From Deinococcus arboris (GTDB lineage: Bacteria > Deinococcota > Deinococci > Deinococcales > Deinococcaceae), in NCBI RefSeq assembly GCF_009755355.1, contig NZ_WQLB01000066.1, positions 1 through 5,973 of the forward strand: DNA of 5,973 nt, given 5' to 3'. Within the stretch, counting starts at the first letter, position 1, and each line of letters starts with the position of its first letter. Both the position numbers and the translations under genes were made by a program. Positions 4,914-5,973 of this stretch are shown here, in pieces. Under the pieces are notes generated by a model. It searched no databases, had not been told where the DNA came from, and saw only the letters and a program-made list of their open reading frames with translations.

Positions 4914-5957
4914 TCAATCTTCGTCAAAGGATATCTGACCAAAATCCGTGAGGCCTACTTCTCGTCTGGCAACCGATTGAAGATACGCTCTAGCTTCATT
5001 TCTTTCACAGAAAGGATCATTCGCTTCTTCAAAAATAAATTTGATATCCTTCCTTTCATTTTCTCGTGCCCGAGCGATTAAATTAAGGCGCTCATTATCA
5101 AAATTGTCAATGATTGAAGTTTTAACAATTCGCTGGAGAGTTAAGTCATCCAAATTGCCAAATGATCTGAAACCCCTAATTTCATATCTAGATTTTTTAT
5201 TGGAATCCAAGCACTCGAATCTCTTACCTCGCACCTCGTTGATGTAGACTAAGTTGTTTCTATCAACAATAAGAATAATCGTGTTTATATTTTGCTCAAG
5301 CATGTAGTCTAGAGAGCGCATTTGATTTTTAGATATTTCGAGATTAAGCTCAGGTAAAAAATTATTACGACTTTTAACCTCTATAACAGATAATTTTCCT
5401 CGATACTCTATAAGAAGATCATAATTAACAATATCATAGGTCTCAAGACCGACACACTCCTTAAAATAAAATTGCTCTATGAGATAAGTGACAACCTTCT
5501 CTCTGGGTATAGTTGCCAACTTAGCCGACTTATGCCAAGTATTTCCTGCACCATTGTGTCGTTTTCTAATTGGTATCGAGTACGTTTCATCTTGATCCTC
5601 AAACAGGATGCGAAATTCTAACTCCAATCCACCACTCTCCTGCTGAGTCTGGTAGCTAACAATCTCAAGATTATGCAAATTGAAATTTCGCATAAGCCAT
5701 CTCGCACCCTCTACACTTGCCCGATCGCTCGTAAAAGCCGTTAATCTTGGCATCTTATTCCGAAAGGATAGCCAAAGACTGTGCTCTATTCTTGAAATGT
5801 ATAAACTATCATGGCGCAATACATCTGAATGCAGATTCTCTAAAAGCTGTGATGCCACCAAGTTTTCTGAAATGCTCGAAAGCAAGAATTTAGACCTGTC
5901 ATCAAAGTATGCAGCCAAATCCCCCAGATCCTCATCCGTCATCTTTACTTCAGACAT
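4914..5957 (-). CDS. PD-(D/E)XK nuclease-like protein
   Basis: A 347-residue protein, probably cytoplasmic. Residues about 160-240 form the restriction-endonuclease core: D180 in the strand YDLLIEY, then E193-V-K195 in LSVIEVKSR, then Q212 in the following helix (EISKNQMRSLDYM), then strand NTIILIVD (225-232). This D-x12-E-x-K arrangement with a downstream Gln is the active site of PD-(D/E)XK enzymes that cut DNA with metal ions. The first 150 residues and the C-terminal 100 are not recognised and may set target or partner. The start is supported by AAGGAAGGA a few bases before the ATG at 5957. The gene is the most AT-rich in the window, with many Asn, Lys and Ile codons, pointing to transfer. 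It precedes the AlbA_2 gene on the same strand with a 108-bp gap. Nuclease fold likely; substrate unknown. Confidence 0.88.
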   Translation of the reverse strand: MSEVKMTDEDLGDLAAYFDDRSKFLLSSISENLVASQLLENLHSDVLRHDSLYISRIEHSLWLSFRNKMPRLTAFTSDRASVEGARWLMRNFNLHNLEIVSYQTQQESGGLELEFRILFEDQDETYSIPIRKRHNGAGNTWHKSAKLATIPREKVVTYLIEQFYFKECVGLETYDIVNYDLLIEYRGKLSVIEVKSRNNFLPELNLEISKNQMRSLDYMLEQNINTIILIVDRNNLVYINEVRGKRFECLDSNKKSRYEIRGFRSFGNLDDLTLQRIVKTSIIDNFDNERLNLIARARENERKDIKFIFEEANDPFCERNEARAYLQSVARREVGLTDFGQISFDED

Positions 5958-5973
5958 AGATTCCTTCCTTAAA

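Overview
The window looks like an accessory region of a GC-rich bacterium. A Deinococcus-type chromosome or plasmid is my best guess, at moderate confidence. The grounds are two GC-rich genes, a leaderless-type promoter (CTGACA, 17 nt, TATGCT, then 8 nt to the ATG) and hairpin-rich intergenic DNA of the small-noncoding-repeat kind known from Deinococcus. No housekeeping gene, rRNA or tRNA is visible, so the taxonomic call is inference. Base composition changes sharply between genes: hand counts of single 60-base lines give 42/60 GC at 1201-1260, 21/60 at 2461-2520, 42/60 at 4201-4260 and 16/60 at 5341-5400. This suggests a patchwork of separately acquired genes.

Left part (1-1873): a perfect 42-bp inverted repeat (145-186 and 1832-1873) brackets about 1.7 kb. 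Inside it are a run of five tight stem-loops (241-427), one a perfect 16-bp stem, and a single minus-strand gene for an unrecognised 285-residue protein (519-1376). That gene has its own ribosome binding site and an 8-bp inverted repeat in its leader. No transposase is present, so this resembles a passenger cassette or a pair of insertion-sequence end remnants.

Middle part (1874-3167): a 200-bp leader with palindromes, direct repeats and alternative stem-loops precedes a plus-strand gene for a 361-residue protein. Its C-terminus carries an R-N-x3-H-G motif typical of HEPN ribonucleases.

Right part (3237-5957): convergent with the HEPN gene, across a strong hairpin at 3197-3228, lies a minus-strand gene for a 522-residue protein. 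It has an N-terminal Schlafen AlbA_2 domain and a long unrecognised C-terminus. Upstream of it on the same strand is a very AT-rich gene for a 347-residue protein with a PD-(D/E)XK nuclease core (D180, E193-V-K195).

Together, a predicted HEPN RNase, an AlbA_2 protein and a PD-(D/E)XK nuclease side by side, of mixed composition and next to mobile-element-like repeats, look like part of a defence island. Whether they form one system is unproven. The AlbA_2 gene has its own promoter and the HEPN gene is on the opposite strand, so they are probably separately transcribed.
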